Shown here one piece after another: positions 1 through 5,799 of a stretch of 5,846 nt of DNA (within the stretch, counting starts at the first letter, position 1; every line of letters begins with the position of its first letter). The translations under genes were made by a program, and so were the position numbers. The stretch covers positions 1 through 5,846 of the forward strand of contig CAYJIK010000098.1 in NCBI GenBank assembly GCA_964370205.1. Reading direction: 5' to 3'. Origin of the DNA: DAMCAP01 sp964370205 (GTDB lineage: Bacteria > Bacillota > Clostridia > Oscillospirales > Ruminococcaceae). Below the pieces are notes generated by a model. That model was not told the origin of the DNA and made no database searches. It saw only the letters and a list, made by a program, of their open reading frames with translations.

Positions 1-18
1 TAATCTCTAAATTTGGGC

Positions 19-53
19 AAAAGCGGATAGTTTTACTATCCGCTTTTTGTTTT
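19..53 (+). terminator. Rho-independent terminator of an upstream gene outside the window
   Basis: A perfect 12-bp stem (bases 19-30 pairing with 36-47) closes a 5-base loop and runs into five T's, a G and four more T's. This is a textbook intrinsic terminator for + strand transcription arriving from the left. The A-rich left arm would also give a T-tract on the other strand, so it may work in both directions. It separates the small gene at 265-489 from whatever lies upstream. Confidence 0.88.
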
Positions 54-264
54 GCACAAACTCTATCTAAGCGATAGAAATCATGCGGTACAGCAAATGT
101 GATTCATTAAAAATTTAAGCCTTCCTGGTCATTTCCATTTTGGGCAGCAGAGCAGCGAGGTTTATTTTGAATATGAAAGAGTAGAGTTGCTTCTAATAAT
201 TATCTGCATAGGACAAGACGGATCTACCATAGTTATTGAATATGAAGAGTTTGGAGGTGTACAG
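54..264. other. Intergenic stretch, no recognised gene
   Basis: I see no convincing gene here. A short hairpin (CTATC at 63-67 with GATAG at 73-77) is too small to interpret. From 103 onward the frame of the small gene at 265 stays open, and a TTG at 187 could extend that protein by 26 residues, but no ribosome binding site precedes 187. The encoded residues (for example FGQQSSEVYFEYERVE at 142-189) are not a family I recognise. The open frame may be chance or the decayed tail of an older gene. I found no clear -35/-10 pair, although a promoter for the small gene should lie here because the terminator at 19-53 isolates it. Confidence 0.5.
253..258 (+). promoter_or_regulatory. Ribosome binding site that fixes the start of the small gene
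   Basis: GGAGGT lies 6 bases before the ATG at 265. It is the reason for choosing this ATG over the upstream TTG at 187, which has no Shine-Dalgarno sequence. Confidence 0.8.
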
Positions 265-489
265 ATGAATGATCTCGGTCAAACAGCTATTGATATAAAC
301 GACCTGGTTGATATACGAGATGTTTCGGTAGACATGGAACTTCCCAAAGAGGAGCGAATAGTGGACTTTGTGCGTAAAATCAAAAACCCATATCTCTTCC
401 GTTACGGAGATGTTATTGTCGAGTGTGTGTTCTCGGGTGACGACCACACCCTGTCTGACAGGTTAAAACAGCACTTTAGAATGGTTTAG
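265..489 (+). CDS. Small conserved element-associated protein, DUF6870-like
   Basis: Encodes a 74-residue, soluble, acidic protein with no signal peptide, membrane segment or cysteine pair. Its core reads LVDIRDVSVDMELPKEERI followed by DFVRKIKNPYLFRYGDVIV and ends with a DRLKQHF helix. From memory this order (V-D-I-x-D-V, L-P-K-E-E-R, I-K-N-P-Y, G-D-V-V, then T-L-x-D-R-L) is that of the DUF6870 family. These are small proteins of unknown function encoded in Clostridia, frequently beside recombinase or conjugation genes of integrative elements. The name was not checked by search. The ATG at 265 is preferred because of the GGAGGT just before it; a 100-residue version from TTG 187 is possible but unsupported. 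It lies 153 bases ahead of the first recombinase on the same strand and could be co-transcribed with it or read separately. A role in controlling the recombinases is only a guess from position. Confidence 0.82.
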   Translation: MNDLGQTAIDINDLVDIRDVSVDMELPKEERIVDFVRKIKNPYLFRYGDVIVECVFSGDDHTLSDRLKQHFRMV

Positions 490-517
490 GTTTAGTCCGG
501 ACGCCAAGGATTTATTG

Positions 518-526
518 TGCTATCAT
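518..526 (+). promoter_or_regulatory. Possible extended -10 promoter for the recombinase operon
   Basis: TGC followed by TATCAT forms a TGn-extended -10 element with one mismatch to TATAAT. It would start transcription near 533 and give a leader of about 110 bases before the GTG at 643. No good -35 sits at 16-18 bases upstream, although extended -10 promoters can do without one. A perfect 8-base palindrome, GTCCGGAC at 495-502, lies where the -35 region would be and could be a small operator. The assignment rests on pattern alone. Confidence 0.35.
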
Positions 527-542
527 GAATGTGGGTTAAAAA

Positions 543-560
543 GAGTGTGTTGACACGCTC
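543..560 (+). promoter_or_regulatory. Leader hairpin 1
   Basis: GAGTGTG (543-549) pairs with CACGCTC (554-560) through seven pairs, one of them G-U, around a TTGA loop. It is followed by no T-tract, so it is not a terminator. It is the first of three stem-loops between the candidate promoter and the first recombinase. Confidence 0.5.
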
Positions 561-588
561 CAATAGGCAAAAGGCGTTACTGCCTTGG
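560..588 (+). promoter_or_regulatory. Leader hairpin 2, alternative pairings
   Basis: Two competing stems share the right arm. One pairs CCAA and GGC (560-563 and 566-568) with GCCTTGG (582-588), leaving a TA bulge. The other is a tight stem of AAGGC (571-575) with GCCTT (582-586) around GTTACT. At the DNA level the same bases form an imperfect inverted repeat, so this could be a recombinase-binding site rather than an RNA device. Confidence 0.4.
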
Positions 589-600
589 TAGTAGAAATCG

Positions 601-636
601 TCCTAACTGACTTGCGTTCCAAATCAGATTAGGAGG
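601..636 (+). promoter_or_regulatory. Hairpin covering the ribosome binding site of the first recombinase
   Basis: The strong AGGAGG at 631-636 lies 6 bases before the GTG at 643 and decides that start. TCCTAACTGA (601-610) pairs with TCAG (624-627) and TTAGGA (629-634) with a single bulged A at 628, closing a loop of about 13 bases. The stem takes in the first four bases of the Shine-Dalgarno sequence. In the folded state ribosome access to the first recombinase would be reduced, which suggests translational control of the operon. The pairing is seen in the sequence; the regulatory role is inferred. Confidence 0.5.
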
Positions 637-642
637 TTTTTT

Positions 643-2310
643 GTGTTTTTAGATAATAAACTTTATAAAGCGGCGATCTATATCCGTATCTCCAAAGAGG
701 ACAATACCTTAGGAGAAAGTAACAGCGTGAAAAATCAAAGAGGCATGTTGCGTGACTTTATCGACAATAGAGATGATATGGTTTTAGTGTCGGAAAAGGT
801 GGATGACGGATATAGCGGTACAAATTTCAATCGCCCTGCACTGAAAGAGTTACTGGACGAAATAAAAAGCGGACTTGTCGACTGTGTGGTGGTCAAAGAC
901 CTCTCACGTTTTGGTAGACACTATATAGAAACAGGGCGATATATTGAAGAATTATTCCCGTTTATGGGGGTGCGGTTTATTGCTGTAAATGACGGCTTGG
1001 ACACTGTCAAAAACAAGAGCAGTGCAGACAGCATCATATTGCCTTTTAAGAACCTTATGAATGACGCTTACGCAAGAGATATTTCCATCAAAACCAGGAC
1101 AGGGCTTGAAGTAAGGAAAAGACGAGGGGATTTCGTAGGCGCTTTCCCTGCGTACGGATACGTTCGTTCAAAAGAACATAAAGGAAAACTCGTAATTGAT
1201 GAGGTCGCCGCCGAAACAGTACGTACTATATTTGCACTTCGTATAAGTGGTCATAACAATCACAGCATAGCAAACTATCTGAATAGCTGTGGTATTCTGT
1301 CGCCACTTGCATATAAAGAGCAGATGCAGACAAAGTTTAGTACACCCTTTAAATTGTGCGCCCATCCGACATGGTCACACGTTGCGGTTGGTCGTATACT
1401 CTGTAATGAGGCGTACACAGGGGTCATGCTCGGGGGAAAGGGAACCACCTACAACTACAAGAACAGAAATCGCATAAAAATCCCAAAAGAAGAATGGATA
1501 CGTGTGGAGAACACTCATGAAGCAATCATCGCCCGAGAGGATTTTGACATAGTACAGCGTATTCTGAAAAAAGACACAAGAAGCGCACCAAGTGCCGACA
1601 AAGTGCATTTGTTTTCCGGCTTTGTGGTTTGCGGTGACTGCGGGAGTAGCATGGTGAGAAAAACCATAAGGTCACGTGGTAAGACATATAGCTATCAAAT
1701 ATGCTCGGGTCATAAGAAAGATAAAAATGCTTGCAGCAGTCACTTAACAGAAGAAGGTGTTCTTAAAGACATTGTCACCAACCTGCTTAAAAAGCATATA
1801 GATGTCCTTTGCACGCTTTGCGATTTACTAAAAGAGATCGAAAGCTTACCATTAAAGCAGAGGGACATACAAAAGTACGACAGGCATCTTGTCGACAAAA
1901 AAAAGGAACTACAGCGGTATAACAGTCTGAAATTATCTGTGTATGAGGATTATAAAGATGAGCTGTTAACCGAAGCAGAGTATCTCGAAATGAAAAACGC
2001 ATACGAACACTTATGTAAGCAGACAGCAGAAAGCATATCTTTCCTAGAAGCGGAAATAAATAAGCTCGCCCAAAACAGGTACACCTACAGCGGATGGATA
2101 GAGCGCTTTAGAGAGCACGGAAACCTATCTGAGTTAACACGCACAACACTGGTGCTAACCGTAGATAGAATTCTTGTGTTCGCTGATAAAAGGGTGAAGA
2201 TTATTTTTAACACTAAAAACGAGTTTGACAATGCTGTAAAACTATTAGAAGCCGATACCGATAAAGCTAAAGACAACAAAAAAGCAAAGTCTCTTATAAT
2301 TGCTCAATAA
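643..2310 (+). CDS. Large serine recombinase, first of three (site-specific integrase/excisionase)
   Basis: A 555-residue site-specific DNA recombinase that would cut and rejoin att sites through a covalent serine-DNA link. The resolvase-type catalytic domain covers about residues 9-155: YIRIS with nucleophile Ser17 and Arg15, GYSGTNFNRP with Arg64, and DLSRFGR with Arg89 and Arg92. The GDFVGAFPAYGY joint (162-173) leads to the DNA-binding recombinase domain (about 174-310). A zinc ribbon follows with Cys330, Cys333, Cys354 and Cys364. A charged coiled coil (about 400-478) and a DUF4368-like tail (about 495-535, VDRILVFADKRVKIIF) complete it. The length fits the TndX/CcrB class and is shorter than TnpX. 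The GTG start is set by AGGAGG six bases upstream. The end is basic (KAKDNKKAKS). It heads a probable three-gene operon and its leader contains three hairpins. All key residues are present and I see no sign of decay. Confidence 0.96.
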   Translation: MFLDNKLYKAAIYIRISKEDNTLGESNSVKNQRGMLRDFIDNRDDMVLVSEKVDDGYSGTNFNRPALKELLDEIKSGLVDCVVVKDLSRFGRHYIETGRYIEELFPFMGVRFIAVNDGLDTVKNKSSADSIILPFKNLMNDAYARDISIKTRTGLEVRKRRGDFVGAFPAYGYVRSKEHKGKLVIDEVAAETVRTIFALRISGHNNHSIANYLNSCGILSPLAYKEQMQTKFSTPFKLCAHPTWSHVAVGRILCNEAYTGVMLGGKGTTYNYKNRNRIKIPKEEWIRVENTHEAIIAREDFDIVQRILKKDTRSAPSADKVHLFSGFVVCGDCGSSMVRKTIRSRGKTYSYQICSGHKKDKNACSSHLTEEGVLKDIVTNLLKKHIDVLCTLCDLLKEIESLPLKQRDIQKYDRHLVDKKKELQRYNSLKLSVYEDYKDELLTEAEYLEMKNAYEHLCKQTAESISFLEAEINKLAQNRYTYSGWIERFREHGNLSELTRTTLVLTVDRILVFADKRVKIIFNTKNEFDNAVKLLEADTDKAKDNKKAKSLIIAQ

Positions 2311-2313
2311 ACA

Positions 2314-2358
2314 ATGGAAAAGATCGGCGACTTTATAAGTGCGGTGGAGGGTGTATAG
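2314..2358 (+). other. 14-codon mini-ORF between the first and second recombinases
   Basis: An ATG at 2314 opens a 14-codon frame (MEKIGDFISAVEGV) whose TAG at 2356-2358 directly abuts the ATG of the second recombinase. It is in the same frame as the first recombinase, one codon after that gene's TAA, so read-through would append it. No ribosome binding site precedes it. It may be a coupling peptide, a lost C-terminal extension, or chance. Confidence 0.2.
2346..2351 (+). promoter_or_regulatory. Ribosome binding site of the second recombinase
   Basis: GGAGGG lies 7 bases ahead of the ATG at 2359. It supports that start, and therefore the 20-residue basic N-terminal extension that the other two recombinases lack or have in shorter form. 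Confidence 0.8.
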
Positions 2359-4050
2359 ATGGCGCGAAAAAGCAGAAAGGAGCACAGTAGTGAAAGATCC
2401 ACGCAATCCAAAAGTGTAGTGTACAACACGGCGATCTATGCCAGATTGTCTAAGGAAGACAACGGTATAGACGGCCTCTCGATAGAAAATCAGCTTGAAA
2501 TGTTGATAGCATTTTTGAAAAATCAACCTTCACTTTCTTTAGTGGACACATTTATTGATAACGGTGAGACGGGGACAAACTTTGAGCGCCCTGCGTTTTC
2601 TCGCATGATAAACATGGTTAAGAAAGGTGAAATAAACTGCATTGTTGTAAAAGATCTATCAAGGTTCGGTCGTAACTATTTAAAAAGCGGTAACTATTTA
2701 GAGCGCATCTTTCCTTATCTGGGGGTTCGCTTTATTTCTGTGTCAGATGGCTTTGACAGCGCTGATTCAAATAGCAATCAAGATTTACTGGTGTCACTGA
2801 AGTCGATATTAAACGATAACTACGCTAAAGATATCTCTAAAAAAGTTGCCACTGCACTTGACATAAAAAAGAAGTCAGGTCGTTTTATGGGAAAAATCCC
2901 TCCTTACGGTTACATACGCTCCGAAAGTGACCGTCACAAGCTTGAAATTCATGAAGCTCGTGCGGCGACTGTTAAAAGAATTTTTGCGATGAAACTCATG
3001 GGGTTAGGCGTTACAACCATTGCAAGAAAGCTCAACGACGAGAGCATTCCTTCACAGATGAAGCTACGCTTTTCAGAGGGCTTTTCTGACGGTAAAGAGG
3101 CCTCGCTGTGGCACGGGTCAAGCGTTTTGGGAGTGCTGGAAAATCGCTACTACCTCGGTCAAACGGTTGAGAGGAAAGTGTCCTGTAGACTGTGCGAGGG
3201 AGGGGTGAAACAGGTGCTGTCGAAGGAAGACTGGAGTATTATTCCCAATACACATGACAGTATTATCAGCGATGAGGACTTTTTCAAAGTACAGTCTATA
3301 CTTGAAAATTCCAGAAAAATCAACCATCCAAGTGAAAAAAAGCAATCTCACAGGAGGCGTACCGAAAATGTTTTTTCAGGGCTATTTGAGTGTGACACTT
3401 GCGGAAGTAAGCTGCAGAGGAACTCGGGCTATTACAAAGAAACAGGAGAACTCATAAGACACTATTTCTATTGCCCTGTTAAGTATCTAAAAGGCGGTGC
3501 TTGCAGTGAGAAGTCAGTGAATGAAGAGATTGTGAAGGAAGTTGTGATAAATGCGTTAAGGTTTCAGACGGAACTGCTTGTAGAGCTCGAGGAAATCGTA
3601 AGCGAATATGTGAACAGTCAAACACGCATTGACGAGATGAATAAACTTGAAGCAAAGCTAAGGCTCCTAAAAGCTACATACGCAAAAGCTGTAAACACCC
3701 GAAACGAGCTTTACGAGGATTTTAAGGAAGGGTTACTGTCAGAAAGCGGCTATCTATTCGCAAAAGACGAGTATACAGAGCGATTAAACACCACCAAAAC
3801 AGAGATCACCGACACAGAAAAGAAGCTTAGCGACATTAAAACAATTCCAATTGAAAACTTGAGATGGGTTAGGGAGTGTCTGGAATTTAGGGGCAGTCAA
3901 AATTTAACAGCCAAACTAATTCGTAAACTTATCAAAAAAATAGTCGTAAAAGACGGTGTCTTCCAAGTGCATTTTGACTACAAATCTGAGCTTGACAATG
4001 CGATAGTACTTGCACAACAAATCGGTACAGGGGGTGTAACACTTGAGTAA
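2359..4050 (+). CDS. Large serine recombinase, second of three
   Basis: A 563-residue paralogue of its neighbours with the same domain order. A basic, serine-rich extension (residues 1-22) precedes the catalytic domain (about 23-168), in which YARLS gives nucleophile Ser31 and Arg29, GTNFERP gives Arg77 and DLSRFGR gives Arg102 and Arg105. The GRFMGKIPPYGY joint (174-185) leads to the recombinase DNA-binding domain (about 186-320). The zinc ribbon uses Cys345, Cys348, Cys372 and Cys382, with a longer middle loop than in the first recombinase. A coiled coil spans about 408-495, and the DUF4368-like tail (about 515-545) contains KKIVVKDGVFQVHFDY. It starts 48 bases after the first gene from an ATG with GGAGGG, and its last eight bases overlap the third gene. 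Catalytically complete. The high divergence from its neighbours argues for a distinct role rather than a recent duplication. Confidence 0.96.
   Translation: MARKSRKEHSSERSTQSKSVVYNTAIYARLSKEDNGIDGLSIENQLEMLIAFLKNQPSLSLVDTFIDNGETGTNFERPAFSRMINMVKKGEINCIVVKDLSRFGRNYLKSGNYLERIFPYLGVRFISVSDGFDSADSNSNQDLLVSLKSILNDNYAKDISKKVATALDIKKKSGRFMGKIPPYGYIRSESDRHKLEIHEARAATVKRIFAMKLMGLGVTTIARKLNDESIPSQMKLRFSEGFSDGKEASLWHGSSVLGVLENRYYLGQTVERKVSCRLCEGGVKQVLSKEDWSIIPNTHDSIISDEDFFKVQSILENSRKINHPSEKKQSHRRRTENVFSGLFECDTCGSKLQRNSGYYKETGELIRHYFYCPVKYLKGGACSEKSVNEEIVKEVVINALRFQTELLVELEEIVSEYVNSQTRIDEMNKLEAKLRLLKATYAKAVNTRNELYEDFKEGLLSESGYLFAKDEYTERLNTTKTEITDTEKKLSDIKTIPIENLRWVRECLEFRGSQNLTAKLIRKLIKKIVVKDGVFQVHFDYKSELDNAIVLAQQIGTGGVTLE
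4030..4034 (+). promoter_or_regulatory. Ribosome binding site of the third recombinase, inside the second gene
   Basis: GGGGG at 4030-4034 sits 8 bases before the TTG at 4043 and within the last codons of the second recombinase. It supports the TTG start and an 8-base overlap (stop TAA at 4048-4050), the usual arrangement for translational coupling. Confidence 0.6.
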
Positions 4051-5587
4051 TACCATCGGTGTCTACCTTAGGTTGTCCGATGAAGATAACAGTGTAAGCG
4101 AAAGCGAGAGTATTATCGGACAGCGAGCCTTGATAAAGAACTACATCGCAAGCGACGATCTACTCTCCACCTATAGGCAGGTTGAAATATGTGATGACGG
4201 CTACAGCGGCACCGACTTTAACCGCCCGGGCATTATAGAGCTGTTGGAGGCGGTGAGAGCAGGGGAGATCAATGTTATCATCGTCAAAGACATGTCCCGC
4301 TTTGGGCGCAGTTACTTAGAGGTCGGGAACTATCTGGAGGAGGTATTCCCGTTTTTGGGAGTGCGTTTTATCTCAGTGAATGATCACTACGACAGCGCTA
4401 AAAGCTCACAAAACTACGATTTTTTGAGCCTGGGGTTTCAAAACCTGCTCTATGATTTTTATAGCAAGGACCTATCGCAGAAGATAACAAGTGTGCGAAG
4501 ATCAAAGGCTAAGCAGGGGAAGTTTATCACAGCATATGCGCCGTACGGTTACAAAAAGTCAGCGGAACAGCGGCTGGTTGTAGATGAAGAAGCTGCTGAA
4601 GTCGTCAGAAGGATTTTCGACTTAGCCCTTTCAGGTATGCCCAAAGCACATATTGCAAGGCTGTTAAATGCGGAAAATATCCCGTCACCGCTTACGCTCC
4701 GAAAAATGCGAAAAGACAATTTTCCATGCTATCATGTGAAAGAAAGGTGCGTTTGGCGAACATCTGCTATTTCCCTCATCTTAAAGGACAGGCGTTACGT
4801 GGGCGATGCGGTGTACGGCAAGCTAAAGCCGATTAAAATCGGTAGCGACACCCTTAAATCCGCACCACAGGAGGAGTGGATAATAGTAGAGAATACGCAT
4901 GAGCCAATCATCACACGTGAACAGTTTGAAAAAGCAGCAACACTGTTCGCCAAAAGAAGTTACAGCCGAAGTACACTAACGACACTGCAAGGAAAAATCA
5001 GATGCGGTGTGTGTGGTCACACACTTTCGCCCGACCGCAGAAACGGCAAGGTAACCTACCGATGTCGAACGCCCAATCTTGACGGTGGATATTCTTGCTA
5101 TCGTGACAGTATTTCGGAGAGTGACTTGGAGGGGATCATTTTAAACTATCTGGGAAAGCTCAGCGCTTCGATTTGTGACTTTAAAGATTTAAATGGCAAT
5201 GATAGTGATAAAAACGGCATCAACGCTGATGATAAGCGCAAAACACAAAAAATCCACTTAGAGGCAGCTCTTGAAAAAATAGCTACTGCTAAATTTGCCC
5301 TTTACGAAAGTTACAAAGAAGGAAAAATTGACAAAGCGAGCTATTTAAGGGAAAAAGCTGACTTTGTAAGGTCAGCAGAAAAAACCATGGAAAAGCTAGC
5401 TTTAGTAACAGAAAAAGCTCCATCTAACGGGCTTGAGAGTTCAGAAGATGACAAGTGCGCTAAAGCACTAAAAAAAATACCGTTTGAGGGGGTCACAAGA
5501 GAGATGGTGGAGGTGTTTGTTGAGAAGATAACGGTGAAAGAAGATGGCAAGGTTGAGGTGCGGTGGGATTTTGGGGGATTGATATAG
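4043..5587 (+). CDS. Large serine recombinase, third of three
   Basis: A 514-residue recombinase, the shortest of the three. The catalytic domain begins almost at once (about residues 4-150): YLRLS places nucleophile Ser12 and Arg10, GYSGTDFNRP gives Arg61, and DMSRFGR gives Arg86 and Arg89. The GKFITAYAPYGY joint (159-170) leads to the recombinase DNA-binding domain (about 171-305). The zinc ribbon has Cys321, Cys324, Cys341 and Cys352. A lysine/asparagine/aspartate-rich low-complexity linker (about 380-402) precedes the coiled coil (about 403-455), and the tail carries EKITVKEDGKVEVRWDF, typical of this class. The TTG start is chosen because it puts GGGGG eight bases upstream and gives an N-terminus matching the family; no other start lies nearby. 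It overlaps the second gene by 8 bases, so its translation probably depends on it. About 260 bases of non-coding DNA follow, where an element end would be expected. Confidence 0.96.
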   Translation: MSNTIGVYLRLSDEDNSVSESESIIGQRALIKNYIASDDLLSTYRQVEICDDGYSGTDFNRPGIIELLEAVRAGEINVIIVKDMSRFGRSYLEVGNYLEEVFPFLGVRFISVNDHYDSAKSSQNYDFLSLGFQNLLYDFYSKDLSQKITSVRRSKAKQGKFITAYAPYGYKKSAEQRLVVDEEAAEVVRRIFDLALSGMPKAHIARLLNAENIPSPLTLRKMRKDNFPCYHVKERCVWRTSAISLILKDRRYVGDAVYGKLKPIKIGSDTLKSAPQEEWIIVENTHEPIITREQFEKAATLFAKRSYSRSTLTTLQGKIRCGVCGHTLSPDRRNGKVTYRCRTPNLDGGYSCYRDSISESDLEGIILNYLGKLSASICDFKDLNGNDSDKNGINADDKRKTQKIHLEAALEKIATAKFALYESYKEGKIDKASYLREKADFVRSAEKTMEKLALVTEKAPSNGLESSEDDKCAKALKKIPFEGVTREMVEVFVEKITVKEDGKVEVRWDFGGLI

Positions 5588-5636
5588 TGGTTTTGCTTTA
5601 TTTACTGTCTAAGTATCTCGCAAACAATTAAACCCG

Positions 5637-5650
5637 TAACAATTTTGTTA
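5637..5650. repeat. Short inverted repeat TAACAA/TTGTTA
   Basis: TAACAA (5637-5642) and TTGTTA (5645-5650) are perfect inverted arms separated by TT. The loop is too small for a good RNA hairpin, so a DNA-binding dyad is more likely than a terminator. It lies 50 bases after the third recombinase. Its role is unknown and chance is possible in such AT-rich DNA. Confidence 0.3.
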
Positions 5651-5691
5651 TCTGCAATTATATCGAAACCGAATGAATATGGTGAAACTAT

Positions 5692-5725
5692 TATCTTTGC
5701 CAATAGGTGGTATCAGGCGAATATA
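5692..5725. other. Imperfect inverted repeat, candidate recombinase attachment site
   Basis: Arms of TATCTTTGCC (5692-5701) and GGCGAATATA (5716-5725) pair at most positions, with one G-T and one mismatch. An inner ATA/TAT (5703-5705 and 5711-5713) flanks GGTGG. A partly symmetrical site of 30-40 bp with a short asymmetric centre is what large serine recombinases bind. It lies about 105 bases downstream of the third recombinase. The left half includes CCAATAGG, also present in the leader of the first recombinase. The crossover dinucleotide cannot be identified without the other element end or an empty site. Confidence 0.3.
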
Positions 5726-5761
5726 TAGTAGAAAAAAGCTCATCGGGCTCGGAATTAAGCA

Positions 5762-5799
5762 AAAGCCGTGAACTGTCGTATGTGACGGTTCACGGCTTT
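5762..5799. terminator. Strong hairpin, probable bidirectional terminator
   Basis: A 12-bp perfect stem (5762-5773 with 5788-5799) extends inward by four more pairs, one of them G-U, to a six-base GTATGT loop. On the + strand the right arm ends in CTTT and is followed by GATATTTT, a broken T-tract. On the - strand the arm runs into TTTTGCTTAATT. It could end the recombinase operon, and also a - strand gene entering from the right. No closer terminator is visible after the third recombinase. Confidence 0.65.

Noticed and set aside
187..264. 26-residue N-terminal extension of the small protein from TTG at 187
   Set aside because: No ribosome binding site lies before 187, while GGAGGT directly precedes the ATG at 265; the extra residues look unrelated to the conserved core.
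550..555. Perfect TTGACA -35 hexamer in the leader of the first recombinase
   Set aside because: No TATAAT-like hexamer lies 15-19 bases downstream (the region reads aggcgttac), and the bases are part of the loop and arm of leader hairpin 1, so it is probably not a promoter.
3336..3342. A-AAA-AAG heptamer in the second recombinase, just before the zinc ribbon
   Set aside because: It arises from an ordinary Glu-Lys-Lys codon run in AT-rich DNA. The -1 frame stops after about 15 codons with no stimulatory structure that I can see.
3254..3457. Overlapping open frames inside the recombinase genes on both strands
   Set aside because: They are out-of-frame shadows with no ribosome binding sites, and their translations have no recognisable domains.
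5470..5477. Run of eight A's near the end of the third recombinase
   Set aside because: The frame is intact through a normal C-terminus, and the phase (CTA AAA AAA ATA) is not the canonical slippery arrangement followed by AAG.
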